A stretch of DNA of 64,000 nucleotides. Source: Microlunatus kandeliicorticis (GTDB lineage Bacteria; Actinomycetota; Actinomycetes; Propionibacteriales; Propionibacteriaceae). The stretch lies in assembly GCF_014137855.1 (NCBI RefSeq), contig NZ_JACGWT010000002.1:434001-498000 (forward strand). The letters run 5' to 3'. Below, one piece after another: positions 7,625 to 14,565 of the stretch; the stretch's first letter is position 1; the number at the start of each line of letters is the position of its first letter. The notes below the pieces were generated by a model. The model had not been told where the DNA came from and made no database searches. It saw only the letters and a list, made by a program, of their open reading frames with translations. The translations under genes and the position numbers were made by a program.

Positions 7625-8398
7625 TTACCGACTCGCGGCGGCCGAGCCCCGATCCACCTCCGGCGCGGGAGGATGCAGCGCGGTGAGGCTGCGGACGGCG
7701 TCGGGATCGGGTCCGGTGCCGGATCGGTCGAGGTGGACGGCCTGCAGGCCGGCGGCCCGGGCCGCGACCACGTCGAGGTCGTACCGGTCCCCGACGTGCA
7801 GCACCCGCTCCGGGGGGACGCCGAGCGCGGCGCAGACCGTCCGGTAGCTCCGCGGGTCGGGCTTCGGGGTGCCGAGGGCCTCGGCGGTGAACACGTCGAC
7901 CAGGTACGGCGTCGCCCCGATCGCCGCGACCTTGGCACGCTGCTGGACGTCGGACCCGTTGGTCAGCACCGCGATCGGCACCCGGCGCCACCACCGCGCC
8001 AGCGTCGGGTGGACGTCGGGGAACGGCCGCCAGCACGCCTGGTAGCGGCTGCGGAAGCCCTCGAAGGTCGCGTCGAGCTCGTCGTCGGTGCCGACCGGGT
8101 GCCCGAGGACGGGGAGCAGGTCGCGGAGCCGGCGGCGGCGTTGCTCGGCGAAGCTGATCCGCCCGCTGCGCCAGCTCTCGAAGTGGACCTCCTCGACCCG
8201 GAACCAGAAGTCGACCAGCTCCGGCGTCGCCTCCGCGCCGAGGCCGGGCAGCCAGGCGGCGAGCGCGTCGCGGGCCGAGCCGGTGTGGTCGAACAGGGTG
8301 TCGTCGAGGTCGAGGACCAGCGCTTCGACGGGCTCAGCGGGCGCTTCGACGGGCTCGGCGGGCGTTTCGACGGGCTCAGCGGGCGTCGGGGAGGTCAC
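7625..8398 (-). CDS. HAD-IA hydrolase with repeat-encoded N-terminal extension
   Basis: 257 residues. Motif I is VLDLDDTL (Asp30/Asp32), motif II LTNGS, motif III the Lys in GTPKPDP, motif IV GDRYDLD; it is a phosphatase of the haloacid dehalogenase superfamily, probably on a small phosphorylated metabolite. The start GTG overlaps the TGA of the kinase gene upstream (GTGA), so the first ~26 residues are probably translated. They are three near-identical heptads PAEPVEA/T, encoded by three 21-bp units of the dispersed repeat. Motif I follows the extension at once, so a shorter ancestral start has been replaced. Pairing with a sugar-kinase-like gene suggests a phosphosugar substrate, by inference. 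Confidence 0.85.
   Translation of the reverse strand: MTSPTPAEPVETPAEPVEAPAEPVEALVLDLDDTLFDHTGSARDALAAWLPGLGAEATPELVDFWFRVEEVHFESWRSGRISFAEQRRRRLRDLLPVLGHPVGTDDELDATFEGFRSRYQACWRPFPDVHPTLARWWRRVPIAVLTNGSDVQQRAKVAAIGATPYLVDVFTAEALGTPKPDPRSYRTVCAALGVPPERVLHVGDRYDLDVVAARAAGLQAVHLDRSGTGPDPDAVRSLTALHPPAPEVDRGSAAASR
8320..8382 (-). repeat. Three 21-bp direct repeats coding for PAEPVEA heptads
   Basis: Units 8320-8340, 8341-8361 and 8362-8382 share the core CTTCGACGGGCTCAG and differ at one or two bases. Since 21 is a multiple of 3, they stay in frame and give a heptad peptide at the N-terminus of the HAD hydrolase. Same family as the 46-kb array. Confidence 0.9.
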
Positions 8399-9201
8399 GC
8401 GGGCTGGGCGCCGGGCCAGGTGGTGGCCTCGGCGGAATCGCGGACCGCGCGCTCGAGGGCCTCGGCTCGGTCGAGTCCCTGGGCCAGCGCACCGGCCAGC
8501 GACCCGGCGAAGGTGTCTCCGGCGCCGGTGGTGTCGACCACGTCGGTCTTCGGCGGGCGCGCGCTCGCGTTGCCCCAGCCGGCCCCGTCCGCGCCGCGGG
8601 TGATCACCGGGTCGGTGAGGTCGCCGAGCTGCTCGTGCTCACCCTCGTTGACGATCACCACGTCGGCCAGCTCGGCCAGCTCGGCCGCCCGGTCGGTCAC
8701 CGGCGACGGGTTGAGGATCGACGTGACGTGGTGCTCGCGGGCCAGCTCGAGCGCCGCCCGGACGGCGTCGGCCGGCACCTCGAGCTGGAGCAGCAGGACG
8801 TCGGCCGAGGCGATCAGCTCCGCCCGGGCACGGACGTCCTCGGCGGTGACCCGGCCGTTGGCACCGGCGATCACCACGATGGTGTTCTCGCCGTCGTCGC
8901 TGACCCGGATGTGCGCCTGGCCGGTCGGCACGTCGGGGGTCTCGAGCACGGCGTCGACCTCGACCCCGCGGTCGGCGAGCCGACGGCGGTAGTCGCGGCC
9001 GTCGTCGTCGGCGCCGACGCGACCGACCATGCTCACCCGGGCGCCCGACCGGGCCGCCGCCAGCGCCTGGTTGGCCCCCTTGCCGCCGTAGGTGCGTTGG
9101 AGTCCGGAGCCGACCAGCGTCTCGCCCGGCTCGGGCTGGCGCGACACCCGGACCACCACGTCGATGTTGACCGACCCGACCACCACGACGTGTCCGCTCA
9201 T
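8395..9201 (-). CDS. rbsK: Ribokinase/PfkB-family carbohydrate kinase
   Basis: 268 residues. The N-terminal 'GSVNIDVVVRV', 'YGGKGANQALAAARSG' (PfkB signature 1) and C-terminal DTTGAGDTFAGSLAG (signature 2, anion hole and catalytic Asp) identify a ribokinase-type enzyme that phosphorylates a pentose or nucleoside with ATP. The ATG at 9201 is preferred over GTG 9219 because AGAGGA sits 7 nt upstream. The overlap with the HAD gene (GTGA) implies translational coupling. No ribose transporter is adjacent, so the sugar is not proven. Confidence 0.85.
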   Translation of the reverse strand: MSGHVVVVGSVNIDVVVRVSRQPEPGETLVGSGLQRTYGGKGANQALAAARSGARVSMVGRVGADDDGRDYRRRLADRGVEVDAVLETPDVPTGQAHIRVSDDGENTIVVIAGANGRVTAEDVRARAELIASADVLLLQLEVPADAVRAALELAREHHVTSILNPSPVTDRAAELAELADVVIVNEGEHEQLGDLTDPVITRGADGAGWGNASARPPKTDVVDTTGAGDTFAGSLAGALAQGLDRAEALERAVRDSAEATTWPGAQPA

Positions 9202-9235
9202 GGCGGCATCCTCTCGCACCGCCGGCCGGCGGATC

Positions 9236-9619
9236 TCAGCCGAGCGCGCGGAAGAAACGGGTGACCGGCACGTCGGGTTCGATCAGCAGCACCTCGCCCC
9301 AGCGGCGCCAGACCGCGGCCCGCCAGCCCGCGAACCCGCCGACCACCACGGACGCCGTCCCGGTCGGGAGCCGTGCTGCCAGCGCAGCGGCCCGCCGACC
9401 GTCGGCGCAGACCAGCAGCAGCGGACGTCCGCCGGCCGCCTCCGGGTCGTCGACCGCGCCGGGCAGCAGGCCGTCGCGACGCCGCTCGGCGGTGGTGCGC
9501 AGATCGACCGGCACCGCACCCGCGATCCAGGCCGCGGCGGCTTCGGCCGGGCTGAGCAACGGCGGGACAGGCCGCGGCTGGGTCGCGCCGGGTGCCGGGG
9601 GGACGGCGAGCGCGGTCAC
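9236..9619 (-). CDS. Rhodanese-like sulfurtransferase domain protein
   Basis: 127 residues, a single rhodanese domain. The active-site loop CADGRRA carries Cys71, which would hold the persulfide, and the DLRTTAERRRDG segment is the usual CH2A region. The start GTG 9619 overlaps the stop of the cysteine dioxygenase-like gene (GTGA), so the two are co-translated. With the upstream dioxygenase and an EamA-type exporter, this looks like a cysteine/sulfur-handling operon. Sulfur donor and acceptor unknown. Confidence 0.85.
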   Translation of the reverse strand: MTALAVPPAPGATQPRPVPPLLSPAEAAAAWIAGAVPVDLRTTAERRRDGLLPGAVDDPEAAGGRPLLLVCADGRRAAALAARLPTGTASVVVGGFAGWRAAVWRRWGEVLLIEPDVPVTRFFRALG

Positions 9620-10164
9620 CGGGTCACCCCGAGCCGCCGGTCCTCGACCACGTCGAGCAGGTCGCCGACCACCGCGTACCGGGTGATCTCGGTCAGGGCC
9701 GGGCCGTAGGCGTGCAGGCTGACCGCCGGCTCCGGGCTGGCGTTGATCACGTGGTGGACGTGCGGGATGCCGAAGGTGCGGACGTGGCCGGTCTCGACCA
9801 GCCGCTGCCCCTGGATCCGCGGCGGGCGGACCGGGTCGGTGCTGCCGGCCACCCACTCGGTCAGGGTGCCGAGCACCGGGACGAACGCGCCGTGGCTGTC
9901 GCCGTGACTGTGCCAGCCGTTGCCCTGGCCGGGCGCCCAGCGGAGCAGCCAGAGCTCGACGTCCGCCGTCTCCTCGAGCAGCACCCGGACCGGGCCGGCG
10001 CCTGCGTGCGGACCGAGGTCGTGGTCGAGGCGGGGACGCCAGCGGTCGGGTTCGGCGAGCAGCCGGCGCAGGGCCAGCCCCGGGTCGGTGGAGGAGGTGG
10101 GGAGTGCGTCGGTGTGGGCAGCAGCGGGAACGGACAGCGAGGACGACGAGGACGACGGGGACAT
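9616..10164 (-). CDS. Cysteine dioxygenase-family cupin
   Basis: 182 residues. The motif HSHGDSHGAF provides iron ligands His85 and His87, and a later HVHHVIN the third His, as in bacterial type I cysteine dioxygenases. These oxidise cysteine to cysteine sulfinate with O2. The first ~25 residues are Ser/Ala/Thr-rich and probably disordered. It precedes the rhodanese gene with a 4-base overlap and follows an EamA exporter across an empty 197-nt leader. A 3-mercaptopropionate dioxygenase is the main alternative. Confidence 0.85.
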   Translation of the reverse strand: MSPSSSSSSLSVPAAAHTDALPTSSTDPGLALRRLLAEPDRWRPRLDHDLGPHAGAGPVRVLLEETADVELWLLRWAPGQGNGWHSHGDSHGAFVPVLGTLTEWVAGSTDPVRPPRIQGQRLVETGHVRTFGIPHVHHVINASPEPAVSLHAYGPALTEITRYAVVGDLLDVVEDRRLGVTR

Positions 10165-10361
10165 GGGTGGTCTCTCGGGTGTGGCCGGGACGCCGGCCGG
10201 GCGGACGTGGGACGCGGAGGTCAGGCTCGCGTCAGCGACACGTCGCGCTGGCGGTCCGGCGAAGGTCCACGTGCAGCCGACGGCACCCGGTGCTCGGCGT
10301 CGCCGAGTCCGTCCGGTCGTGCGGTCGGGTCACTGGTCCTCCGGGGTCGCTCAGGTGCGGG
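10165..10361 (-). other. Unassigned 197-nt leader between exporter and dioxygenase genes
   Basis: No ORF of note and no recognised riboswitch. Neither the SAM-I nor SAM-IV core could be matched by eye. It is unusually long for this gene-dense strand, so it may hold a promoter or cis-acting RNA for the cysteine dioxygenase-rhodanese pair. A weak TACCGT box is present near its upstream end. Confidence 0.4.
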
Positions 10362-11321
10362 TCACGGTAGGCGGACGTCCTGGGTGGCGTCAACGACCTC
10401 GCCGGCGGTCTCGCCCGCTGGTCCGCCGACCGGTCCGTCCGCCGGTTCGGACCGCCGTCGAGGCGGGCGGCTGGCCACCAGTACGCCGCCGACCACGGCG
10501 ACGCCGGCGACCAGCTCGACCAGGTCGGGCTGCTCGCCGAAGATCGCCCAGCTGGCCAGCACCCCGATCACCGGGACCAGCATCGAGAACGGGGCCACCT
10601 GGTTCGACGGGTGCCGGGCCAGCAGGGTGGTCCAGATGCCGTACCCGACGACCGTGGCCACCAGCACCACGTACAGCAGGCCGAGCACCGAGGGCAGGGC
10701 GGACAGCCGGGCCAGCCCGGTGAAGGCGCCGGCGATCCGCTGCGGCCCCTCGACCGCCAGCGACAGCAGGAACACCGGCACCGGCGGCACCACCGACATC
10801 CAGAGGGTGAGGTGCAGCGGCTTCGGCGCCCGGGCCTGACGGCTGCAGACGTTCCCGATCGCCCAGCCGAGCGCACCGCAGAGGGTCAGCACGACCGGGA
10901 GCAGCGCGGCGACCTGCGCCCGGTGCACGGCGATGGCGGCCAACCCGAGCACCGCCACCCCGATCCCGATCGCCTGCCGGCGGGTGATCCGTTCGTGCAG
11001 GAAGAAGCCGGCCAGCAGCACGGTGAAGGGTGCCGAGGCCTGCAGCACCAGCGAGGCCAGCCCGCTCGGCATCCCGGCGGCCATCCCGAGGTAGAGGAAG
11101 GCGAACTGGAGCAGCCCGATCCCCAGCCCGACGCCGAGCAGCCAGCGCAGCCGGACCCGCGGCCGCGGGACGAAGAGGATCGTCGGCACGGCGAGCAGCG
11201 CGAACCGGACGGCGACCATCAGCAGCGGCGGGAAGTGCTCCAGAGCGATCGCGGTGGCGGGGAAGTTGAGCCCCCAGCAGACGGCGACCAGCAGGGCGAG
11301 CAGACGGTCGCGTACGGGCAC
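10362..11321 (-). CDS. eamA: EamA-family exporter (O-acetylserine/cysteine exporter-like)
   Basis: 319 residues with ten hydrophobic helices in two EamA halves. Along its length it resembles E. coli EamA (YdeD): CWGLNF near the start, 'GMPSGLASLVLQA' in the first half and 'LYVVLVATVVGYGIWTTLL' in the second. EamA exports cysteine and O-acetylserine. The downstream cysteine dioxygenase and rhodanese support a sulfur role here. The GTG at 11321 follows GGAG by 2-3 nt, which is tight but has no better in-frame alternative. Exact substrate is inferred. Confidence 0.8.
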   Translation of the reverse strand: MPVRDRLLALLVAVCWGLNFPATAIALEHFPPLLMVAVRFALLAVPTILFVPRPRVRLRWLLGVGLGIGLLQFAFLYLGMAAGMPSGLASLVLQASAPFTVLLAGFFLHERITRRQAIGIGVAVLGLAAIAVHRAQVAALLPVVLTLCGALGWAIGNVCSRQARAPKPLHLTLWMSVVPPVPVFLLSLAVEGPQRIAGAFTGLARLSALPSVLGLLYVVLVATVVGYGIWTTLLARHPSNQVAPFSMLVPVIGVLASWAIFGEQPDLVELVAGVAVVGGVLVASRPPRRRSEPADGPVGGPAGETAGEVVDATQDVRLP

Positions 11322-11448
11322 GGCTCCATCCTCGGGCCTGCGTCGACCGGTATTCGCCGGGAGGCCCTGGGTGGACGAGGGACCGCGGGTCTACTGTGCG
11401 AAGTGAAGGTCGGCACCGTCCGACGCCGATCCGACGAGAGGAGACGCG

Positions 11449-11622
11449 ATGGGTTTGCTCGATGACGCGAAGAACGCCCTGAACAACGACAAGGGCGAGG
11501 AGACGAGCGACTCCGCCATCGACAAGGCGAAGGAGTTCGGCTCGGAGAAGACCGGCGGCAAGTACGACGACAAGCTGGACAAAGCCGGCGACGCCGTCGA
11601 CCGCCAGGTCGGCAACGAGTAA
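11449..11622 (+). CDS. Small MT0933-like antitoxin-family protein
   Basis: 57 residues, highly charged and without hydrophobic segments. MGLLDDAKNAL at the start and DKAGDAVDRQVGNE at the end match the short MT0933-like 'antitoxin' family of actinobacteria (M. tuberculosis Rv0909). A good ribosome-binding site (GAGAGGAG) lies 6 nt before the ATG. A 15-bp perfect hairpin follows the stop, so it is a one-gene transcript. No SRPBCC toxin partner is adjacent, and many relatives are orphans, so an antitoxin role is uncertain; it could be a stress-induced CsbD-like small protein. Confidence 0.75.
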   Translation: MGLLDDAKNALNNDKGEETSDSAIDKAKEFGSEKTGGKYDDKLDKAGDAVDRQVGNE

Positions 11623-11644
11623 CCCTCGTTCCTGTCACGAGACC

Positions 11645-11682
11645 ACGAACGCCCCGCGGACACCGTTCCGCGGGGCGTTCGT
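11645..11682 (+). terminator. Strong hairpin terminator, 15-bp perfect stem
   Basis: Arms 11645-11659 and 11668-11682 are exact complements with an 8-nt loop, 23 bp after the small antitoxin-like gene. No long U-tract, as usual in high-GC actinobacteria. Confidence 0.85.
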
Positions 11683-11759
11683 CGTGTGAGCGCGGTCCTC
11701 GGCACGATGACCCGGAAATGGACGGGCGCCGGTCCGGCGCGGCTGTCTAGGCTGCCGCC

Positions 11760-12488
11760 GTGACCGCCGACGCCCCGACCATCCTCGCCACCTCAGGCGG
11801 GCTCGCGCCCGGACGGCGCACCCGGTACGAGTTCTCCGCGCTGAGCCGGCTGGCCGTGGACCTGGCCGGGGTGACCGGCCGGGCGCCGCGGGTCTGCTTC
11901 CTGGCCACCGCCACCGGTGACAACCCGGTGGTGCTGCACTGGCTCACCGAGGCGGCGATGCTCGCGGGCTGGCAGGCCAGCCACCTGACCGCGTTCTCGA
12001 TGCCCAACCTGCCCGACCCGGCCGCGCACCTGCTCGAGCAGGACGTCGTCTGGGTGATGGGCGGCAGCGTGGCCGGACTGCTGGCGATGTGGCGGCTGCA
12101 CGGCTGGGACACCGCGCTCCGGGACGCCTGGCAGGCCGGGGTGGTGCTGACCGGGATCTCCGCCGGGTCGATCTGCTGGCACGCCGGCGGCACCACCGAC
12201 TCGTTCGGCCCCGAGCTGCGTCCGGTCACGAACGGGCTCGGGCTCCTCCCGTACAGCAACGGCGTCCACTACGACGCCGAAGCGCAGCGGCGACCGCTGC
12301 TCCAGTCACTGGTCGCGGACGGGACGCTGCCGCCCGGCTACGCCACCGACGACGGCGCCGGGCTGCTCTACCGCGGGACCGAGCTGGTCGAGGCGGTCAG
12401 CGAGACCGACGGCGCGCTGGCCTACCGGATCGACCCCGGCCCGGACGGCACCGCCGTCGAGGAGCCCCTGGACACCCGTCGGCTCTGA
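11760..12488 (+). CDS. pepE: Peptidase E (S51, alpha-aspartyl dipeptidase)
   Basis: 242 residues. GISAGSICW carries the nucleophile Ser134, and 'NGVHYD' holds the His of the S51 triad; the GATase-like fold is complete. Peptidase E hydrolyses Asp-X dipeptides in the cytoplasm. The GTG start at 11760 is supported by TAGGCT 6 nt upstream (leaderless). The gene ends 68 bp before the convergent TetR gene, in a large repeat-derived hairpin. A more distant S51-like protein is encoded at 34121-35110. Confidence 0.85.
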   Translation: MTADAPTILATSGGLAPGRRTRYEFSALSRLAVDLAGVTGRAPRVCFLATATGDNPVVLHWLTEAAMLAGWQASHLTAFSMPNLPDPAAHLLEQDVVWVMGGSVAGLLAMWRLHGWDTALRDAWQAGVVLTGISAGSICWHAGGTTDSFGPELRPVTNGLGLLPYSNGVHYDAEAQRRPLLQSLVADGTLPPGYATDDGAGLLYRGTELVEAVSETDGALAYRIDPGPDGTAVEEPLDTRRL

Positions 12489-12492
12489 GCCC

Positions 12493-12554
12493 GCCCTTCG
12501 ACAGGCTCAGGGCGCGGTCGACGTGACCACGGTGCCCTGAGCCCGTCGAAGGGC
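12493..12554. terminator. Repeat-derived bidirectional hairpin between convergent genes
   Basis: Two copies of the dispersed repeat in opposite orientation. Arms 12493-12513 and 12534-12554 match at 20 of 21 positions, with a 20-nt spacer. It fills the gap between peptidase E and the TetR gene, so it would fold in transcripts from either strand. Confidence 0.75.
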
Positions 12555-12556
12555 CT

Positions 12557-13138
12557 TCAGGCCGAGGGTGCGGCGGTGTCGAGCAGCAGCTCGGCGGCGG
12601 CGCGGGCGTCGTCGGCGATCGAGGGGTCGCGGTCGATCCGGGCGGACAGGCTGGCGCCGTCGTAGACCAGCTGGAGGCGGCGGGCCAGCGCCTCCGGGTC
12701 GTCGGCGCCGAGCTCGGCGGCCAGGTCGCGGAACAGGCCCCGCACCGCGCGCCGGAACCGGCGGGTGGCCTCGTCGACGCCGTCGCCGGGCGTCGACTCG
12801 GCGCTCGCGGTGGCGAAGGGGCAGCCGTGGTAGTCGGCCCGCCGGAAGACCGCGGCGTGCGAGTCGAAGACCGCCAGCACCTTGTCGCGCGGGCTCTCGA
12901 CGTCGGCCATGGCCCGGTGCATCCGCTCGAGGATCGCCTGGTGACGGCTGTCGAGGTAGGCCGCGATCAGCGCGTTCTTGCTGCCGAAGGTCTTGTAGAG
13001 CGAGGCCTTGGCCACCCCCGCCTCGTCGATGATCCGGTCGACGCCGATGGTCTGGATGCCCTCGGCGTAGAACAGCCGGTTGGCTGTCTCCAGGATGCGC
13101 TCGCGGGCGCTGACCCGGGTCGCGGTGCTGACTGCCAT
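12557..13138 (-). CDS. TetR/AcrR-family repressor
   Basis: 193 residues. The N-terminal HTH spans ~12-58, with 'ETANRLFYAEGIQTIGVDRI' and 'GVAKASLYKTFGSKNALI' as helices 1-3. The C-terminal domain resembles the YcdC-like group ('RADYHGCPFATASAE'), which binds a hydrophobic ligand. The ATG 13138 has GAGGAG 7 nt upstream. It is divergent from an MFS carrier, with three palindromic operator-like sites between, so it almost certainly represses that carrier and itself. Inducer unknown. Confidence 0.9.
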   Translation of the reverse strand: MAVSTATRVSARERILETANRLFYAEGIQTIGVDRIIDEAGVAKASLYKTFGSKNALIAAYLDSRHQAILERMHRAMADVESPRDKVLAVFDSHAAVFRRADYHGCPFATASAESTPGDGVDEATRRFRRAVRGLFRDLAAELGADDPEALARRLQLVYDGASLSARIDRDPSIADDARAAAELLLDTAAPSA

Positions 13139-13155
13139 GGTCGTCTCCTCGTCGG

Positions 13156-13243
13156 TAGACCGGTCTGTCCACTTTATCGCCGAGACAGGTAGACAGACCT
13201 GTCTGTTGTGTGCCAGTCTCCTCCGAGTAGACAGATCTGTCTA
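13156..13243. promoter_or_regulatory. Three TetR operator-like palindromes
   Basis: A perfect 16-bp palindrome TAGACAGATCTGTCTA (13228-13243), a second site with AGACAGGT and ACCTGTCT arms (13183-13204), and a third AGACCGGTCT (13157-13166), all in the 120-bp divergent region. They share the half-site AGAC(A/C)G. The strongest lies just before the MFS ribosome-binding site. Confidence 0.75.
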
Positions 13244-13258
13244 GTCGAGGAGCTCTTC

Positions 13259-14488
13259 ATGACCGTCACCACCGACTGCCCTGAGGTCAGCGTCGTAGCC
13301 GCACCGGTCGAGCGAGTCCGGCCGCGGCACGCCCGCCGCTCCGGCGCCCTGGCGCTGCCGCTGTCGATGGTGGTGTCGTTCCTGGCCGCGTCGGCGGCTC
13401 CGGTGCCGCTGTGGGCCCACTACGGGGCGGTCTGGCACGGCGGTGCGCTGGTCACCACGGCGGCCTTCGCCACCTACGCCGGCGCGGTGCTGGTCGGGCT
13501 GCTGGTGCTCGGCGAGGTCTCGAACCACCTGGGCCGGGTCCCGGTGCTGCTCGCCGCGCTGGCCCTGCAGACCACCGCGCTGCTGCTCTTCGCCGGGGCC
13601 GACGGCTACCCGCCGATCTTCGTCGGCCGGGTGCTCCAGGGGCTGGCGGCCGGAGCCGCGCTCGGCACCCTGGGTGCGCTGATGATCGAGGCGCACCGCG
13701 AGCGCGGGACGCTGGCCAGCGCGGCCGCGCCCGGCGTCGGCACCGGGACGGGCTCGCTGCTCGCCGCGCTGCTGGTCGCCTACCTGCCCTGGCCGACCCA
13801 CCTGGTCTACCTGGTGCTGGTCGGGGTCTTCACCGTCCAGGCGGTGGCGCTGCTGCGGATCGGTGAGTCCTCGCCGCGCCGTCCCGGTCTGCGCCGGTCG
13901 CTGCGGCCGACGGTCGCGGTGCCCGGCCGGGTGCGGCCGGCGTTCGTCGCGGTGGCGCCGGTGCTGTTCGCGGTCTGGGCGCTGCCCGGTTTCTTCAGCT
14001 CGCTCGGTCCGGTGCTGATCCGCCGGCTCGCGCACTCGCCGTCGGTGCTGCTCGGTGGGCTCGGGCTCTTCCTGCTGGCCACCGTGGCCACGGTGGCCAC
14101 CGTGGTGCTGCGCGACCTGACCGCCGCCCGGACGATGCTGGTCGGGGTGCTGACGCTGCTCGTCGGCCTGGTCGGGCTGGTCGGCGGCCTGCTGCTCGGA
14201 TTGCCCGTGGTCTACCTGGTCGCCACCGTGCCGGCCGGCGCGGGTTTCGGCAGCGCCCTGCAGGGAGCGATGCGGTCGGTGGTCTCGCTGGCCGCCCCGG
14301 ACGAGCGGCCCGGTCTGCTCTCGGCGGCCTACCTGGTCAGCTACGCCGGGCTCGGGCTGCCCGCCGTCCTCGCCGGGGTGCTGGTCAGCCTGGGGCTCCC
14401 GGTCGACGACGTGGCCACCGGCTACCTGGCCGCGGTGGCGGGGTTGGTGCTGCTCGGTTACGTCTCGCTCCGACGCGCCACCCGCTGA
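13259..14488 (+). CDS. MFS drug/metabolite exporter
   Basis: 409 residues with 12 predicted helices. The segment 'GEVSNHLGRVPVLLAAL' is the MFS motif A region between helices 2 and 3. The ATG 13259 has GAGGAG 7 nt upstream; an in-frame GTG at 13208 would lie inside the operators and is rejected. Divergent from and probably controlled by the TetR repressor, which is the usual arrangement for inducible efflux. Substrate unknown. Confidence 0.88.
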   Translation: MTVTTDCPEVSVVAAPVERVRPRHARRSGALALPLSMVVSFLAASAAPVPLWAHYGAVWHGGALVTTAAFATYAGAVLVGLLVLGEVSNHLGRVPVLLAALALQTTALLLFAGADGYPPIFVGRVLQGLAAGAALGTLGALMIEAHRERGTLASAAAPGVGTGTGSLLAALLVAYLPWPTHLVYLVLVGVFTVQAVALLRIGESSPRRPGLRRSLRPTVAVPGRVRPAFVAVAPVLFAVWALPGFFSSLGPVLIRRLAHSPSVLLGGLGLFLLATVATVATVVLRDLTAARTMLVGVLTLLVGLVGLVGGLLLGLPVVYLVATVPAGAGFGSALQGAMRSVVSLAAPDERPGLLSAAYLVSYAGLGLPAVLAGVLVSLGLPVDDVATGYLAAVAGLVLLGYVSLRRATR

Positions 14489-14495
14489 TTCTCCC

Positions 14496-14558
14496 GCACT
14501 CGACGGCGCGCGCCGGGGCCGTTGAGCGTGAGCGACCGGCCCGGCCGTCGTCGAGTGC
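14496..14558. terminator. Weak bidirectional hairpin between two convergent MFS genes
   Basis: GCACTCGACGGC (14496-14507) pairs with 14544-14558 apart from a 3-nt bulge. The loop is long (36 nt). It lies in the 77-bp convergent gap. Confidence 0.4.
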
Positions 14559-14565
14559 CGGGTTC

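Noticed and set aside
10165-10361. SAM or other known riboswitch before the cysteine dioxygenase gene
   Set aside because: No match by eye to the conserved cores of SAM-I, SAM-IV or cobalamin riboswitches; kept only as an unassigned leader.
13208-13258. Earlier GTG start for the MFS exporter
   Set aside because: It would put the operator palindrome inside the coding region; ATG 13259 has a good ribosome-binding site and a normal N-terminus.
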